A stretch of 64,000 bases of DNA from Geosiphon pyriformis (lineage: Eukaryota > Glomeromycota > Glomeromycetes > Archaeosporales > Geosiphonaceae): positions 510,351 to 574,350 of the forward strand of contig JAAOMT010000597.1 of the NCBI GenBank assembly GCA_016748015.1, written 5' to 3'. Position 1 is the first letter of the stretch, and each line of letters begins with the position of its first letter. A program made the position numbers and the translations under genes. The notes under the pieces are model-generated. The model ran no database searches. It was not told the origin of the DNA and saw nothing but the letters and a program-made list of their open reading frames with translations. This document shows positions 27,761 to 38,985 of this stretch, one piece after another.

Positions 27761-29147
27761 TATTGATCTTGATCAATTGTATGATTTGAAGTTGGGGATT
27801 TTTCCAAAATTAATATATTTCGGATGGTAACGAATGTTTTTAAAATTTTAATCGGAACAACGTTCAGGCTATTACGTTGTTTGTATATTTTGAAACTTTA
27901 TCATTTTAAAATAAAGCAAAGATTTACACTAGATTTTAGTTTGGTAGCCCAAAAATTATGATATTTGCATAAGGTCTCACAACCCTAGAATTCGGGTGAT
28001 ACATTTACTCTGTATGCAAATAAATGGAATCAACTGATTAATATTATAAATTGAATGATGTACCTAAACTTATGCATCGAAATATTACTACCAACTTTTA
28101 TATGACCGAAATTTAATAATCAGGTAGTTTTTAAAAAATCTTGACTGGAGGATTTTTTTTAAAAAAAATCTCCATTCTGAATTTAAATAAAATCAAGAAA
28201 TCGATCGTATTTGTCTTTTTCCGTTATCTAGCTACCAAATTTTATGAAATTAATAAAATTATTATAATTCTGAAATTAAACTTGTGTTCAGACATAATTA
28301 ATTTGAAAACTAAAACTAAAAAATTAACCATTATCCGTTAAATTAGACAATAAAAATTTTTTTTGAAAATGAAATTGAAAAATTAAAATGTTTAGATAAT
28401 CGAATCAAAAGAATTCACACATAGTAAAAAAAATTAAAACAGTTGCAATATTAAATATTCTGAAAAGAACAAAAAATTTCTGATAATAAAATAGCTAACT
28501 TATCAAAATATTTTACCAGATTTTGAAAAAAATTGGTTTGAAATAAATCTCATATTGAAACAAATAGCATATATTTAATAAAAAAGACAAAAAACTTTTT
28601 AATCACAAATATACATTATAAAATTAATATGTTATTTTCTAGCAACTTTCGAATTTTTTGAACAATTTCAATTTAGATTCATTATTTAAGGTTAAATTAA
28701 CAATTTGTTTGAATCTTTTATTAGATTTTGATTTGAAAACAATTAATTAAAGATAAAGAACCAGAAATCTTAATTTATAGTGTTTTAAAAAAACCAAAAT
28801 TGTAAATTTTTTACTATGAGTCAATCACAATCTTAAATTTTAAATATTAATAAATGATTTTATAATATATTTTAATAAGATATATGTTTGCTGTGTTTTT
28901 TTATAAAAAATTCACAATGACATTTCATCAATTAAACTAAATATTTGCAATTTTCTTATAAATTGTGCATACACTTTTTAATCTTGTCTTTCATAATATT
29001 CCAAAGACTTTTAAGTTTAAACTTCAAACATATTCTTATTTTAACACTTACTGTGGTTTTAAAAAATTGAAGTTTATTTTATTTAATGATTTTAATAGGT
29101 TACAACCAGTGTTATTTTAATTGTTACATGTTTGTAATTCTTAATTA
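27761..29147. other. Intergenic, no gene seen
   Basis: Holds the upstream region of the Mg2+ transporter gene and then A+T-rich DNA. No coding segment recognised. Confidence 0.6.
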
Positions 29148-29473
29148 CAGTAATACCTCTCTTTATAAGTACATACTCTTTCTATATGTAAACTATAGTC
29201 TCGTTTCAAGTTCGAAACTTAGAGCTAAGTGCATGCGCTTTATATTCTGCATGTGCAAACGATTCAGAATTCCAAGTAAATTAGAATACTCTCTATAATA
29301 CATATACATGATGATGACCAATCAGGTTGTTTGTTAGTAATAATAATATAGCATTAGATTTAATTTTGATTGGCTTGGTGGCTAGTCACGTGTAAAAAGT
29401 GCACGGTTTGCATTTACTGTAAAACAATATGTATTATTTAGTCCTAAGGTGTGCGCTTATAAAGATATTACTG
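29148..29473. mobile_element. MITE of pogo/Tigger type
   Basis: A 326-bp unit flanked by TA on both sides (29146-29147 and 29474-29475). The left end begins CAGTAATACCTCTCTTTATA and the right end, on the other strand, CAGTAATATCTTTATAAG. They match after a 4-base gap, so the inverted repeats are about 18-22 bp. CAG termini with TA duplications are characteristic of pogo/Tigger elements. There is no transposase frame inside, so it would need a transposase supplied elsewhere. The interior is more G+C-rich than the flanks. Confidence 0.72.
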
Positions 29474-31044
29474 TATATAAATGCAATTAAATAATGAATA
29501 TTATTATTAAAAAAAATGGGATCTAATTATTAATGAAATACTTATAGATTTACCACACATAGTTTTTTATATTCTATTTTATTTAAATATTTTGCTTCAG
29601 CTTTTTAATAATTCCATAAGAAAAATATTTGTTTAATAATTTAGTTTGTTAACTTTATAAACAGTTTTTTTTTTTACAAATCAAGTTTAAGATTAATTTA
29701 TTTAACAAAATTTTGAAAAAAATGAGTTTTTTCTTTAATTAAAATTGTGAAAAGTATTTTAATATAAAAGCAGCATAAGTTTTTTTTTTGTAACTCACAA
29801 AAAAAAAAATATATATATATATATATTTAAATTAAACCATTTTTTTGATTCTAAATTGTTTTAATAATAATGTACAAATAACTTTATAACATTGAGTAAA
29901 TTAATTTTTAGAGCTTGAATCATTTGCCTTTTTTACAACTACTTAATTTCAGAAAAAAAATAGTTGACTAATATTGTATTAAAAGATAAATTTAATAAAA
30001 ATTTATTTATACTTCCAAGTATTTTCCATTACTTTTTATAAAATAATTAATAAAAATTAACTTAAAAATTTTCAAAATTTAAAACATGTTAATTATTATA
30101 CTATATTATTCATATGTTTTTAGTATTATAGAAGAAATTATCACTTTCGAGAATTTGGAAATTAAATTAGTTGCTCGCCAAAATTCTTAAATTAAATATT
30201 ATATTAAAACCAAATAAACTCTTTACTATTCAGTAACTTAAGATAATTTTCTTAAAATAACATTAAGAAATTTAGAAATCATTGTTTTTTGTTGTCTTTC
30301 TTATAAGCTCAGGTTGTTATGTACTGGCAGTACGATTAAGCTTTATAATGACATTTTTTGGAATATTATTAATTTGTAAAATTGGAGAGATTTACGTTTA
30401 AAATGATTTATTAACAGTTTTAAAACTTTTTAATTGTGCAGTATAGTGTATAAATGCTTTTTTCGAATATGAAATGCCAACCAATTTTAATTTTATGCCA
30501 TTTCGAATTAAGTTTTAAATAAATAAATAAATAAATTTCAATTTGTCTATTAATATGTGAGAATTGCTATGGTAGTATCCAAAAATTTTTTAATAAAATT
30601 TCTAACACCTAATTTATAAATATGAATAAATATTATTTAAATTTGTGATTAAAAAAGCAATGGTAGTTATTTTGTCATGTCAAGAGTTTTTAACGCTTCA
30701 TATTTTGTTATAATTAATATTAATAAACTTAAAGATCTGAAAATAATTAACCTATTTTCTTTTTTATTTATTTTATTTATTTTTTTAAAAAAACCAATAT
30801 TTGCTCAGTTTTTTATAAAAAATATTTTTAGATGGACATTAAAGAAGGTGAATGACTTGGTTAGAAGGAAAACTGAAAATGCATCACAAAAAAAGAAACT
30901 GCTATCCAGAACGTAAATATAAAATAAAATCAAAATCGCATGTAAAAAAGGAAATATAAAATGTAATAATAATAAGGGTGGCTTGTCACTATAATTGCGT
31001 TGTGCGAAAATATTCAGTGGTTGGGCTACACCTTTGGAAGAACA

Positions 31045-31057
31045 AATAATAATAATG

Positions 31058-31104
<47 letters not shown>
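31045..31104. repeat. (AAT)n microsatellite
   Basis: About 18-20 trinucleotide units with one GAT interruption near the left end. Confidence 0.95.
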
Positions 31105-33381
31105 TTATTAGCATTTTATACTGCTAATATTTGTTTATGTTGTTTTGCTACATTACTCATTTTAAATTGAAAATTGTAGTATTTTTAAGAGTTTTGTATA
31201 ATTTATATAAGATAACAGTTAATATAATAAAGCGCTCTTGGAAGTTTTTAACTAGACAATTAAAAAATCCAGAAAATCAAAATTTGCAGTGTTTACAACA
31301 TTTTTCACTTTTTATGGATTGGTGAAAGAACTCGAAAGCTTGATGGAGTATTTTTGTAGAATTCAAGATCTGATTGGAATTAAAATTGGCTCCTAGTATA
31401 GAATTTGATTTTTCGATATAGTGACCCCTCGAAATACGGGGCAACCAAGTTAAGTACCAATGAGGTACATATTTCGATATAAATATGTTTTTGCCAACCG
31501 GAATAATTTTCAATCCTTTGTATCATTGATTTCTGCCTCCGAAAAAGCGACGTTATTGACGGAATAATTGAGGAACTAACCAGATTAATGGTGCCCCGTT
31601 TTTTGTTTTTAAGGTCTTGCCAAATGTGTTGATTCGAAAATCTGATTTGCCTTATGAAGAATGTATTGGAGGGCCGATGCAATTATCCCGACTCTGTCAA
31701 TTATCTTGATGTTCACAGATGCGTGGGAGAAATTTATCCAAGTTAATTTACGGCCATGGGAAAGAAATTGTAATTTATGAACAGTATTGGTGATCTAATA
31801 AAGTGTTAATTAAAATTTAAACAATAATGAAAGATTACTCCTATTACTAAGTTTCTATAAATAAAGATTATCATTATTATGTTCTATTTGAAATTCTATT
31901 AAAATCCAGATATATTTAAGGTGCCCAGGATTTAGGACGTTATTCAATCGATGGGAAGGATGCAGGAATCCCAAATGTGTCATTCCGTCTAGTAGGAATA
32001 ATCAAAAATCAAAAATTCAAGACAACCAAGAAAATGAAGCAGATCGTTGATAGTGAAAAGCATGACGTAACCTCTTTTAAAGTCCAACTAATACCATAAA
32101 AATAGTCTATAGTGGTGAAAAAAAGTTAGCCCTTTGACCCTCTTGAATTAAAGAGAACTCAAATAAATTCCAATTATTATGCTTCCAGTCATGCATAAAT
32201 AATATTAATCGTATTAGAGATATTCAAAGACACTGACTTTAATAAAAAATAATAAAAAACGCCCGATACTCAAAAGATTATTGGGAAGGACTTACGCCGC
32301 ATGCAAACTATCTGATGTCGTCGCAGGGAACTTTTATAATGGGAGGGCTGAAAAATAAATATGAGGAGAGTATGAATTAGATTACTCGTCATGTTCCCGG
32401 AGACATATGGGACATGGGTAAGTATTCAAAACCAATTCGGGTTTATTAAAGGGATTATCTATAGGGGCATGTCCTAATTTACCCTATGGAAAAAAAATGT
32501 AATTTGCTGTTTTCATCATTTGTGGAAGCGATTAATGGTGATTTGGGTATCATTTGTCTGAGCTGGTTCCAAGGTAAAGGAAATAAAAACACATCTACAA
32601 CCCAAATATCTAAGCTTTGCGATAGCTTGAGCTTTGAAATTAGGCCATTTTTACCGTGAACAATGGGCGGACCATTAATGTACCTTTTTCTACCCATTGA
32701 CAGATTTCTACACGACCTTTCCAAGCTTTGATGCTAGAATATCACAGAGGCTAAGGGGCAAGATAAAACTGTCATCCAAATATTCTAAGTAGATGGTAAA
32801 AACTAAAAATTTGCAAAATTTAGGATTATTTTTCTTTATACAATTAATTTTATTTAATAGCTTGCTCAAAGGGTATTTTTTTGAAAAAGATCTTTTACCA
32901 GTATCAAAATAAGAGGGTTTTTTTTAAAATTTTCTTTGAGCAATGATATCAATACAATTTAGAGAAACATTTAATCTTGATAAAAAGAACAATCTCGAAA
33001 CTTTCCCGAATATTCCTAATTAGAAAATATTCTTTTATAAAGATAATTTCAAAATTCTCATGATAATGATATATAACATTAGCTATTAATGGAAAAACAA
33101 CTTCCGATTGAAAAAGGGAGGATAAAAAACCCAAGAGATGGCTAATAACATTGCATATACTTATTGTAAATGAAAAATTGCAAAGTTACTTCCTTTTTAA
33201 CAATTATTTTTTATCTTTTATTTTCTATTATTATTTATTTTAAAATTAATGTTAATAAATTAATATTTTTATTTAATAAATAATGATTATTTATTACATA
33301 ATCAGTTTATCCAATTTTTAATTATAATTAATGCAAAACCAAAATAATTTAACATATATTTTACTGAATTTTCTTGCCAGG

Positions 33382-33407
<26 letters not shown>
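33382..33407. repeat. (TA)n microsatellite
   Basis: Thirteen uninterrupted TA units in an A+T-rich surrounding. Confidence 0.95.
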
Positions 33408-33412
<5 letters not shown>

Positions 33413-34865
33413 AAAAAACTACATGCTATTTTTATTATGTTTCTAGATATTATAAAAATGTTTAACCAATATTTATTACAATTCTTTATTTATGAAAACT
33501 CTTAAAACATTTAATAATCAAATTAAAACTCAATATTTTGAATATCTTTACAAGTCTAACTTAAACAGCGTTTTTAAAACAAAGAAATATGAAGCAAAAA
33601 TATAACAATAAATTGTTTGCTTAATTGAATAAATATTTTGTTCTTTATTATCTAATAAAATTTTAATTTTAATGTATTTTATTTAAAAATTTATTACAGA
33701 ATTTCTCAAGTTATATACTCTTCTATGCTAGTTATACATTAGCTGTTTATCGATAGGGATAAATATTAATGTAACTATAATTGTGAATGTAATGACAACT
33801 CATCTCGAAGGATATTCGAAAATTTTAATTAGTTTTTTTTTTGAAAGTAATATTAAAAATATTTTTCAAAAATATATTTTAACACATAATTTATTAGTCT
33901 TCTTTGAATCGTAGTTTTCAGGCTCATTCGACACGATTGTTAGCCAATCACTTCTAAAGTTTTCAAATTATACAAGATTTTTGAATCATTTTAAACCATT
34001 CACCAGATGTTCCCCCAATATGTGGCTTAGATTACCAATAAATTCTTTATTATATAGTCGATAATCTAAATTTAAAAATTTTCACGAATAATTCAAAACT
34101 AAATTAAAGGCTAAAAGTTTTGTTGAGCCTGGATCCTCTTTATCCCTTGAAGATACTAGGAAAAACGCAAATAATTCCCATGGAAAGTTTTTAAATTTAA
34201 TCAAAAGTTTTTGTGATATGATGCAAAAAAAAAAAATTCTTTCGAAGCCAAGAATTGGAAAGAGGGATATTTCAATTGTTTTACTATTTTTGAATTTTAA
34301 AGACATGTTGATACTGAGTATCAAAATTTGATTAGTATTATTAAAAAACTATTTCCCATTTGGAAATCACCATTGTCATAAATAATGATTTACTGTTAAA
34401 TTGTATCTAATAATCAATCTATCAAGGAGACAATAAGATAACTTAAACTTAATCTCAAAACAAAGGAATATTTGATATAATTAAAATCTGATAAAACGTA
34501 AACTTATCTTTTTCCTATTGAAAAGTTTTATCTTTCTCACAATGCAGGAGATATTTTTAATCGTATATTTGTGATGAGAAGCTTAAAGATGGACCCGGTA
34601 TTCGTGAACTGGAACAATCTTTATTAATTTTAAATAACAATGTGAAGATTATCTTTGATCATTTTTAAAATGGGTAAAAAAAGTTTATCCCACGCAGAAA
34701 ACATTATTGTTTATTTAAAGAAATCATTTTTCGAAAAAACTTCACCATAAAAGGAAGCAAATGAGAGTAATCGATATAAAATTTATTTGAAATTTAAAAT
34801 ATTTGAAATAAATTGCGTAATTAAATGATCGAAAGGAAATCTAAAAGATATTAATCCTTATCAAT

Positions 34866-34892
34866 GTAGTAGTAGTAGTAGTAGTAGTAGTA
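34866..34892. repeat. (TAG)n microsatellite
   Basis: Nine perfect trinucleotide units, the only non-AAT triplet tract of this length that I noticed. Confidence 0.93.
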
Positions 34893-35684
34893 TTTTAATC
34901 AAGAATATGATAGAATTAAAGGTTCCAAAATGGTGAAATTAAAGGAAAAATCTCGCAGCTGTCTAATAAATTCTCCAGTTTACTCACATTATTTGCCACT
35001 GAAAAAGTTTTACAATGATATTTTAAAACTATTATTTTTGTTAAAAATTTGCGAGGCTAAACTTTTAAACTTAAAATCAGAGATACTAATTAAGGAAAAG
35101 CCCTTCAGCACGTACGTTCTAAATAAAATTGTAAAAACTTTAAAGATATTCAAAAAGTCAACATCAAGCAGAAAAAAGTTATAGTAAAATTTTTTTTGGT
35201 AAAAGTTTCGCAATTAAAATTTTAAACCATCACATCAAGATTACCAAAGCAAGAACTAAATCGTTAATTTGAAAATAGAGCATGTGTCAAAGATGGTGTT
35301 GCATCAACACCAGATTACAACAAAATTTTCTTTTTAGCGGGAAAAACTTTCTATTTGTCTCCGATTAAAACATATTTTTTCTCCTTGTAAAGATTAATAA
35401 TTATCTTTTCGTGAAAAAAAAGTTGTAGTAAAAAAAAACGACTTGACACATGGCTTTCAGATGAAATGGAAGCAAAAATCATGCTTTGGTAAAAAAAAAT
35501 CCTTTTTTTAGAAGAATATAGAATTGTAGCTTTGTTGCACAAACCATTGTCCGCCAAAGCCATAATCTCCTAATGAATCACCCGAGGCGGGGAAAAAATT
35601 CCACAAAAATCTAGAATTTTAAGCATAATCTTCTTAAGTAAATCAATTAAAAAATGTTTCATCTGACAAAATTTGGAATTTAAT

Positions 35685-35729
35685 TATAAATAGAGGTCTT
35701 CTCAGCTCACTCAGATTCCTCACAATTGC
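35685..35729 (+). promoter_or_regulatory. Core promoter of NmrA-RG paralogue 3
   Basis: TATAAATA at 35685-35692, then AGATTCCTCACAATTGC at 35713-35729, 28 bases from TATA start to motif start. It is almost identical to the arrangement upstream of paralogue 1. The start codon lies about 100 bases further on, giving a 5' UTR of ordinary length. Confidence 0.65.
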
Positions 35730-35830
35730 AAGCAACAAGCAATTGACTTTTATTAATAACACAAAATAACTCTCTGTTCCCTTCCTATTTCTCATTAATT
35801 TTTTCAAAACCTATCCAAAACTAATAAAAC

Positions 35831-37486
35831 ATGGCATCATCAGTTGAAGCTGGACGTAGTCGCCGTGAAAACCGTGGTCGTGAAAACCGTGGCCGTTTCG
35901 GAAACAACAACACTTTCGCTATTTCTGCGACTGACCGATGGATTTCTAACAACATTACCCGTGCTCTACTCTCTACCTGGCGGGATCAATGGAATATCGT
36001 CGCACTTACTAATGATTGTGACGACAGGCACGTCAGACAATTGAAACAGCGAGGCGCTGATGTTCGAGAAATTAACTATGGGAATACTCGAGACATTGAG
36101 AGAGACTTGAGAGACGTTGATTGGCTGCTCTTCATAGCCGAAGCTAATCATGATCGAGTTGAGCAAGCGCAAGAATTAGCTAGGGTGAGTAAAAAATGAT
36201 TTGTGTTAATTTGAAATATTTGTAAATAATTTATTTTATCATTCATTGATTAGGCCGCAAATAACGCGGGTGTCTCCGGAGTTATTGTTTTATCTCTTCA
36301 AGGTGCTGACCGTGCCAACACCAAAACTCATCGTGACTATCATGAAATTGAAAGAATTTGGAAAGATGAAATAGAAGGTGTCACCGTTGTCAGGTAGGTC
36401 GGCTATTTTGATAAACTTGCTTTTATATTATAAATTTTTCTAAGCTTAATTTTCTATTTATCTCCTGGAATTTGTCAGAATTTCTTTACTTCATGAATCT
36501 GTCTGGTTATGGAGCCAAAATATCAAAGAAAACGGTGAATTGAACTGGACTCTTGACCAGGAAGATGACGAATTTGCCCCAATAAGTCTCGACGATGTCG
36601 TTGATGTCATCGAGAATTTGGTAGCTCATAAAAACGGTAATTTACGGGACGAGCCTGACCAAAGGGATGAAAGACAAACTTATACCTTGACCGGTCGTGA
36701 CACTTTAAGGGGTGCTGATGTTGTCGATATTATCAACAGCGTGATCAGCGGTGAAGTTGAATATCGAGAAGTTAATCGTCAGCAGCTCGAAAATTACCTA
36801 GAAAGTCTCGAGAAATGGCATGACAGAGATGACCGAGAAGACAGAGATGATGACAGAGAATCTCGTCGCCGATCTCGTCGTGATTCGGAGCGTCAAGATG
36901 GGCGGTTCGACAGGGATAATAATCGTCGTGGTAATCAGAGACGTGGAAGATTCGATGATGAAGGCTACAATTATCAACGTCCCTATCTTCCTCTCCGTCG
37001 CACCGACGTTCAGTTGATTCTCGACACTTTTGATTTCATTCAAGAAGGCTATGGCAGGAGTACCCGCGATGTTCGTGAGATCACAGGTCGTGACCCAGAG
37101 CCGCTCTACAACTTCTTTGAGGTAGCGAATTAATTCAATTTTATTGAATAATTTGAATTATGATTACAATATTTAAATGTTTTTTCCCTTTTTTAAAGGA
37201 AAACAAAGAAGATTTTGAGACTGAGAGAGATGGAGGCCGATTCGGTCGTGGTCGCCGTGGTGATTATGGTCGGGGTCGTCGTGACTGGGATGATGAATAT
37301 GGTCGTGGTCGTGGTCGCCGTGATCGAGATGATGGATATGGCCGTGGTCGCCGTGATCGAGATGATGGATATGGCCGTGGTCGCCGTGATCGAGATGATG
37401 GATATGGTCGTGGTCGTCGCAATCGTGGAGATTATGGCCGTGACGATAGATACGGTCGATATGAACAAATTCTTGCCAAATTGTAA
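35831..37486 (+). CDS. NmrA-like Rossmann protein with Arg/Gly-rich repeat tail (paralogue 3)
   Basis: Four exons (35831-36184, 36254-36393, 36479-37121, 37199-37486) give 474 residues. After an RGRENRGRFG-type leader comes a degenerate Rossmann start (FAISATDRWISNNITRALL, no glycine motif), then DVDWLLFIAEANHDRVEQAQ and GVIVLSLQGADRANTKTH. A DEFAPISLDDVVDVIENL helix and the YTLTGRDTLRGADVVDIINS segment follow; the last two are typical of the second half of NmrA folds. A highly charged Arg/Asp insert lies at about residues 280-322, and the tail contains GRGRRDRDDGY repeats. The intron that separates exons 3 and 4 in paralogues 1 and 2 is absent; the coding sequence runs straight through. A regulatory or RNA-associated role is inference from the RG tail. 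Confidence 0.83.
37310..37408 (+). repeat. 33-bp coding minisatellite (3 copies), RG tail of paralogue 3
   Basis: Three 33-bp units at 37310, 37343 and 37376, virtually identical, encoding RGRRDRDDGYG-type blocks of 11 residues. Diverged copies lie on both sides. Confidence 0.93.
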
Positions 37487-38399
37487 ATTAGTTAGTTTTT
37501 GGTACAATAGAAAAATTAGTTTACTGTAGGTTTGATTCTAAAATTTCTTTGAAATGATTGCAGATCATTTCTTTTTTGTTGAAAAGTAAGTAGGATAGTC
37601 TCTAAAAAAAAAATGTATAGTTCCCAAAAAAGTCAATAAAAACCTGATATTTTGGGATGGTTTAAACTTGCTTGTTAAAAAACTATTAAAATATACTTTC
37701 AATATTAAATATCCTTGCCAGAAATTAGAAAGTCGTTTCAGTTGCAAGAGCAGTTAGGATAAAAATAATTCAACCTTTTACAATTTTATACTTTTTTTGA
37801 ATCAAAATTTCCCAACAACTCTGAGGTAGTTGACTTTCTCCAACGCCTCCTACACTATGTATAAAGGCCCAAAATTTCGGATAAAATGGTACTCCAAAAT
37901 GCGTTTTGATAGGTGAGAAATTCGAAGTCTTGCTTCTCCAGCCAATAATTATTGATCAATTCTAATTGAGAATAATGCATCAATAATTAAAAAAGAATTT
38001 TATGCTTAAGTGAAAAAATTTTTTGTTTGATTCCATCATAAAATATTCAGGACCTGCGGGTAAGTCTTGGTACTTAAAATATCCATAACTTATATTTGCT
38101 AGACTACACTGCAAGGTGGTTCCACAGTAGTAAAACTTCTTGCCAAAATCTAACGCAACAAAACGAGGATACGAGTCAAGAAAAAATTTAAGATGTCAAT
38201 TTCTCGCCTGTTATCCTGACGGTCGCCAAAATTACTGGGGTGGATCACAAAGTTGATATTCGGCTCGAGTCTCCTTCTTTTTTTAATTCTTGTATGGTTG
38301 TTTTTCAAGTTCTTTGGTTTGCTTTGCTGATTCGAACTCTGTTGGGTGGCAATAATGTTGAATAATTTTATTTATAATAAGAAATATACATCTCAATGT
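37487..38399. other. Intergenic, no gene seen
   Basis: 3' region of NmrA-RG paralogue 3 followed by DNA of balanced composition without a clear frame. It may include the 3' part of the transposon whose transposase relic lies next to it. Confidence 0.5.
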
Positions 38400-38985
38400 G
38401 TTATATGTCCACTTTTGGCTAAGATAAATAGCTTCAATTCTACCAGGTATAGAATTAATTAATTTTAGTATAGTTTTTGAGGCCCCGCATTCTATTCTCC
38501 TATAACCATTAGTTCCTCATTCAACAAAAGACCTTAATTCTTCAATAAGATTAAGAACTTTGTGGTGGCTATGACAAAAGTTTTACTTTTTTGAATCAAG
38601 AAATTTTTGGCAATTTTTGAAATGTGACTCCTCTTGAAGATAAACTTCTTTTTAACTTACCGTGCATGTGTTTTAAGAGTTGATATAATATAATTAACTC
38701 AAACTTCACAATGAGTAATACTAGTAATTGAACTTTTTAATAGAACAATAGCTTTAAACTAATCCATAAACAACAACCCCAAAAAATTCTTGCTGGACTG
38801 TGCTTTACAGTTGAACCAATGCAATTAATATGAAATTCCTTAACTGGTGTTCGTCAAACTCGACCCAATCCTGAATTTTGAAATTGTGAAAATGTTGATT
38901 CATCTAACTGAATAAGTTTTTTCAAATATCTATATTTTTTGCAAGCTTTATTTCGTGCGGTAAGACAAGAAAATTTCTCCTTTAT
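38400..38985 (-). pseudogene. Tc1/mariner-like transposase relic
   Basis: Read on the minus strand, one frame gives KKLIQLDESTFSQFQNSGLG, a TGA, then FHINCIGSTVKHSPARIFWG. This is the middle of a Tc1-type DDE transposase: first catalytic Asp in the DEST region, then the conserved FWG core. Further on, after frame changes, come remnants of the second catalytic region and, near 38430-38470, LINSIPGRIEAI. That last piece corresponds to the conserved (V/I)xSxPxRIxAxI end of Tc1-family transposases. Several stops and frameshifts make it inactive. I did not identify the inverted repeats. Confidence 0.75.

Larger units (their letters stand above)
29476..35684. other. 6.2 kb gene-free region
   Basis: Alternates A+T-rich DNA (29.5-31.0 kb, 33.1-33.7 kb) with segments of more balanced composition (31.3-32.8 kb). 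The balanced part has many stops in all frames and no family I recognise; it may be an old relic. An ATTTCGATAT-like 10-mer occurs twice near 31412 and 31468. No gene can be supported. Confidence 0.55.

Noticed and set aside
31277-32800. Frames of 65-100 codons around 31.3-32.7 kb
   Set aside because: They overlap in several frames, have no recognisable motif and no plausible splice links. The balanced composition hints at an old relic, but nothing supports a call.
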